From NCBI GenBank assembly GCA_963970005.1, contig CAXAMN010003113.1, positions 1,643,683 to 1,707,682 on the forward strand: a stretch of DNA of 64,000 bases, written 5' to 3'. A program made the position numbers and the translations under genes. This DNA is from Durusdinium trenchii (taxonomy: Eukaryota; Sar; Dinophyceae; Suessiales; Symbiodiniaceae). Under the pieces are notes generated by a model. That model was not told the origin of the DNA, did not search any database, and saw nothing but the letters and a program-made list of their open reading frames with translations. Shown here in pieces: positions 60,554 through 64,000 of the stretch. Numbering within the stretch: position 1 is the first letter of the stretch; the number at the start of each line of letters is the position of its first letter.

Positions 60554-60599
60554 GGCATCTTTGGGATCCTGTTGAGCCAGCCACTATGCAAACAGGTTT

Positions 60600-60737
60600 C
60601 TGGCAAGGCCACACATTCCTGACCACACTATATAATGATGCCTCTGGTGTTCAGCCAAGTTGCAACAATCAGCGATGGACATCCGCTTGGAGGGTTCCAT
60701 CTGCATGAGTTTGAAGATGAAATCGATGCCCGTGGCC
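60600..60737 (-). CDS. Protein-kinase C-lobe fragment, candidate exon
   Basis: Minus frame after CACCAAG: ATGIDFIFKLMQMEPSKRMS, then IADCCNLAEH. The pattern DFI-x-KLM-x-x-(D/E)P-SKRMS-I/A-x-x is subdomain XI of Ser/Thr kinases, where the Arg holds the lobe together. Only this piece is visible. It lies directly upstream of the TPR-Hint exon on the same strand and could belong to the same gene or be a remnant. Confidence 0.5.
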
Positions 60738-62732
60738 CTTGGTGTGGCTCAGTGGCCCGGTGCTAAGCAGAGTCCTATGTGAAGTTATTTCCATGCGTTT
60801 CTCAATATAAAGTTCAAAATGCATACATGGTATATGCAGTTTTTGAAAAACGTAGATGACTTGATCCACCTCACTTGGGGAGAATTTTCGTGGTGTGCGC
60901 ATGGTAAGAACCGTCCAAACAAAGCACCTCACTATAGTAATTGTTGAAGGCACTGGAGTCGGGGACCATCGGTGTGCCAGAGCAATTTGTTTGGTAGGCC
61001 TTCATGCCCACACACACACCAGGAAAATTACAGCTGCGAGAAGGGCCACGTCACAACTTCATGTTTAGCCCGGATCAACATGCATGTGTGGAGTACTCCA
61101 CGGGAGGCTGAAAGCCCAACTTGTTCCAATGCCTCCATGTGCAAAAGTGTGGAAGCAAAGGGTGTTGCCATTGCATACTAAAACCATCTAGAATCCTGTT
61201 GTCCCTCCCCGAAGTCTGAATCGTACATGACAGCTCGGCTCATTATAGGGCTTATATTGATTTTTTGAACACCACCCCCCCAAAAAATAAGATATCCCTT
61301 GTCCCTTGCCCCTCAAAATAGTTTATTGTTATTTTCGGGTGCTGACGTCCTTTCCAAAACAATAATCAATAGTCCACAACAAAACTCGAAAGTAAATTAA
61401 TGTCCTGAGCTGATCAAAACCATCTAAAGATTCCAGCATGTTCCATCCGCACTTGGTTTCTCTCTTCCTTCGTTTTTCTGGAACCCACAAATGCCAGTAG
61501 AGCGAGATGATGGGTTCTCCTGGAATTTCGTGTGGGTTCCTAATGTGCCCCAAAAAGTACGCGACAGTGAATCGACACGAGCAAATGTAAAGTACTGAAT
61601 CTGAAAGAAAACACATAAATCATAAATCTATCGTTTTAGGATGGTCCACGTCCATGTCTTTGACCAGTTTCGAGGTTGAATCCAACCTGATCAGCCCATT
61701 TCTCTCACAATGTCCACCACTGCTGCATGCCCCAAATGCAATCTGTTCAGGAACACTCAGCAACCAACATTCCCGTGACGATCACGAGCATGCAGCAATC
61801 AGCCGGCAGCTTCTCACGCCGAGGCGCGAAAAGTTCGGCACTTTCGTCTTAAAGAGCTCGTCAAACTTGTTATTCCTCGAGTTTGCCGACCCACTAAGAA
61901 ATGAACTATAGTCATGTATCTGGGGCACGTGATTCTACTAAAACCAAGGGTCCTTTGGTCGGATCCTCGCATGCAAAACCTTTGGCATGGACACTCCCCT
62001 TGTGATTTTGGCCACATCGGTGGTGCCGTATTGACGACCCAGGTGGCAAAATAAGATCTGATCCATCTTCATCGGTCCGGTGAGTACTGAGTAGCACTCT
62101 TCATTTCATGTCCCTTCAGTTTTCCTGTGATCCATTTTTGCTGTAGGGGCTCAAACAAGGTGCTTGCTCTGCACGCTTATATATAGATGTGCAACATGGC
62201 ACCCAACACGTGCAAATCTGACGGCCCGAGCCGGAAGAGATGCCAATCGCTGTCCTGCATGGGCCATGGGGGCTAAGGGACACCAAGGGGAAAGCAAGCT
62301 CTTTGTGACACTTGTTGGCTGAGAAGCCTTCAACATACCAAAACATACCAAAGCTCTGTCGACTCTGTCCTATTGGTTGTTCAATGTTGTTCAATAGGTC
62401 CGGAATGGTCCAAACATCTCAAAACGTCTCAAAACCCTTTAAATTGAACTACAAAGGCAGCTCCAAGCCACCACAACTGGAGGGACCCCAACACATCTAC
62501 AACAACTGCGCATTGGAGAGAAAAATGTGCTTTCTGGTAGCAACCTGGCGCATTAGCGGGCGTGCTGGAGTCCATCAACACTTCTGCTCCAACGGTTTCC
62601 TTGAAGCTACATGCCAACTGCTGACTAAACTGTTAATGGCGTCTGTTGTCTCACAATACGACCCTGCCAGCGTTATATTGTTGCTCTGACTTAGGAACCA
62701 ATGTTCAATGGAATCTGCACTGTGCCTGTGAC
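60738..62732. other. Stretch without a supported gene
   Basis: A short minus frame near 60835-60905 (MRTPRKFSPSEVDQVIYVFQ) is the only patch of note. Confidence 0.4.
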
Positions 62733-62805
62733 CTCCCCAAACACCATCAAAAGTCTTTCGAAAATGCACGCTTCCCCAAGCTCCCCACACTTCCGCACCA
62801 TCCTT
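62733..62805 (-). CDS. Candidate short exon, unrecognised
   Basis: Between CCGGTCCAG and a GGAG/GTCACA donor. It reads KDGAEVWGAWGSVHFRKTFD then GVWG. Too short to assign. Confidence 0.45.
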
Positions 62806-62989
62806 CTGGACCGGATCGGCACTCATAAAGAGCGGCTGTGCCGTGAGCAAGTAGAAGGTACTCCAACCTGCATGAACCAAGTCGCCAGAACTGACTCTTG
62901 GACCTCCACATGACTCATGACTAATTACTTAGACACATTGGGAATCGAAGGGCCGTCAATCAAACCAAGCTCCTCATAAGATTGGTCGG

Positions 62990-63270
62990 ATATTTTGATC
63001 CGAAAGCCTTCCACTCTTGCACTCCAATACTCCAAGGCCGAATGCCACCCATTTCCTCACAAATCCCTCCTCCAACGCACCCGAAACACCGTGTCCAAAC
63101 CGCCGCATGCCTAAACACCAGGAGTCCACCTTTGTGGCCAAGTACGGCTTGTGCTCGTGGAGCTCCGGAGGTCGGAAGGACTTGCCTCAGGTGTTCCGGC
63201 GCCGTGTCATCGGCGTGCGGGTTCCAACGCTCCAGAGGAGGAGTGGAGTCGTGCGACTCAGTGTTCTGAT
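62990..63270 (+). CDS. Possible exon, unrecognised
   Basis: Plus frame with TFVAKYGLCSWSSGGRKDLP, then RRRVIGVRVPTLQRRSG. Runs against its neighbours; borders unclear. Confidence 0.35.
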
Positions 63271-63353
63271 TTGCATCTTCCCACCACCTACACTAGGTAC
63301 CTAGGGTACTCAGCTTTCAGGAGTCAGGTCAAGCTTTCTGATGTCTCGGGCGA

Positions 63354-63671
63354 CTATGAGCCAACAGAAACCGGGTCAATGACCATTAGACTGTGCTGTT
63401 GTTGTTTTACGAACGTTTCCAACCAAACAGGTGCGTTCCACCATACAACCCCCTCAAGGTTTGCCGTGGGGCCTGTCTTCCGCTTGTCGCCCTTTGCAAG
63501 GTCTCCAACTTCACTAAGGCCAAAGCCGACCAGGCCGTGAAATCCAACTGGCACCTCGTAGCCCTTGGAGTCTGCCTGGAAATGCACCGCCTGAGCGGAG
63601 GTAGTGGATCGAGGCACGAGGAGTTGGGGATCGAAGCCAGAGGAGGTGGGCTTGAAAACCTTCGGAGCATC
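63354..63671 (-). CDS. Candidate exon, unrecognised
   Basis: Starts after GGTCAAG: DAPKVFKPTSSGFDPQLLVP, then QADSKGYEVPVGFHGLVGFG, to a stop at 63354. Probably joined to the next feature. Confidence 0.5.
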   Translation of the reverse strand, partial: DAPKVFKPTSSGFDPQLLVPRSTTSAQAVHFQADSKGYEVPVGFHGLVGFGLSEVGDLAKGDKRKTGPTANLEGVVWWNAPVWLETFVKQQQHSLMVIDPVSVGS

Positions 63672-63723
63672 CTTGACCACCAGCACCAGCAGGGGGGCTT
63701 CCAAATCCAACCACGCCCCCCAC

Positions 63724-63809
63724 CTCAACAATAGCGCGCAACTCATCAGTGCAAATGCTCACAGGGGGGCCGCCGAACCCAGGAACTGTTTGGTCTTCCA
63801 GGCATTGGC
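63724..63809 (-). CDS. Candidate exon, unrecognised
   Basis: Between CTGGGCAG and a TTGAG/GTGGGG donor. It reads QCLEDQTVPGFGGPPVSICT then DELRAIVE. Same strand as 63354-63671. Confidence 0.5.
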
Positions 63810-63884
63810 CTGCCCAGGATCACAGATCTTCACCTGGCCAACGAAAAAGCGGGAACGACCGGAGCCCTTTCGCCCGGGACGGCC

Positions 63885-63968
63885 AAGCACTCACTTGCGC
63901 ACCCCCAAATAACCTCACTTGCGCACTTTACCTCACTTGCGCACTTAGCACTCACTTGCACACTTTCA
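63885..63968. repeat. Short tandem repeat with CTCACTTGCGCAC core
   Basis: Four imperfect copies of CTCACTTGCGCAC with short spacers. Confidence 0.85.
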
Positions 63969-64000
63969 GGGGGAAAGTGAAGGTGAAAGGACATTCAACC

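Noticed and set aside
1-64000. CRISPR arrays, bacterial operons or prophage genes
   Set aside because: No spaced direct repeats with unique spacers, no ribosome-binding sites and no bacterial-type gene packing; the window is eukaryotic.

Overview
The window reads as nuclear DNA of a dinoflagellate, most likely a symbiodiniacean-type alga. This is inferred from a giant dinoflagellate-style Ty1/copia polyprotein, many short GC-rich exons in AT-richer intron-like DNA, abundant simple repeats, coding signal almost wholly on one strand over long distances, and families common in that group (ankyrin, TPR-Hint, multi-exon glycosyltransferase genes). No bacterial, organellar, rRNA or tRNA genes were recognised.

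The dominant object is a complete LTR retrotransposon at 4661-19396 on the minus strand. It has two identical 130-bp LTRs (TG...CA), a perfect 5-bp target duplication (TCTTC), a purine tract beside the 3' LTR and one uninterrupted ORF of 4694 codons. The N-terminal half is a copia set: coiled-coil Gag, two CCCH fingers around an RS-rich stretch, protease, integrase, reverse transcriptase, RNase H. The C-terminal half is unusual: a domain with a PC loop, a CA-repeat-encoded linker, an SGNH-hydrolase-like domain, a Tpt1/KptA-like RNA 2'-phosphotransferase domain, a zinc ribbon and a proline-rich tail. A roughly 75-residue module occurs twice, before the protease and between RT and RNase H. The LTR also carries a sequence resembling the dinoflagellate spliced leader. 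The insertion split a minus-strand host exon; the two halves are in the same reading frame once one TSD copy is discounted. That host gene seems to continue as exons between 2.8 and 4.1 kb and has the layout of a type II membrane protein.

From about 20 to 36 kb the window holds scattered exon candidates on both strands, three exons of an ankyrin-repeat gene near 23.7-25.0 kb, a YGQ-repeat ORF at 30.8 kb, and a long GT-rich satellite with a 10-base assembly gap at 31.9 kb.

From about 38 kb to the end nearly all good coding signal is on the minus strand: a four-exon nucleotide-sugar transferase fragment (38.35-39.69 kb), several unrecognised exons with good splice sites, an intronless ankyrin protein (52.3-53.6 kb), a Cys/Gly-rich membrane-anchored protein broken by a homopolymer frameshift (56.2-57.0 kb), a TPR-membrane-Hint protein (59.3-60.6 kb) with a protein-kinase-like exon beside it, and unrecognised exons to 63.8 kb. 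Introns cannot be proven without transcripts, so exon borders are inferred from frame and AG/GT sites.
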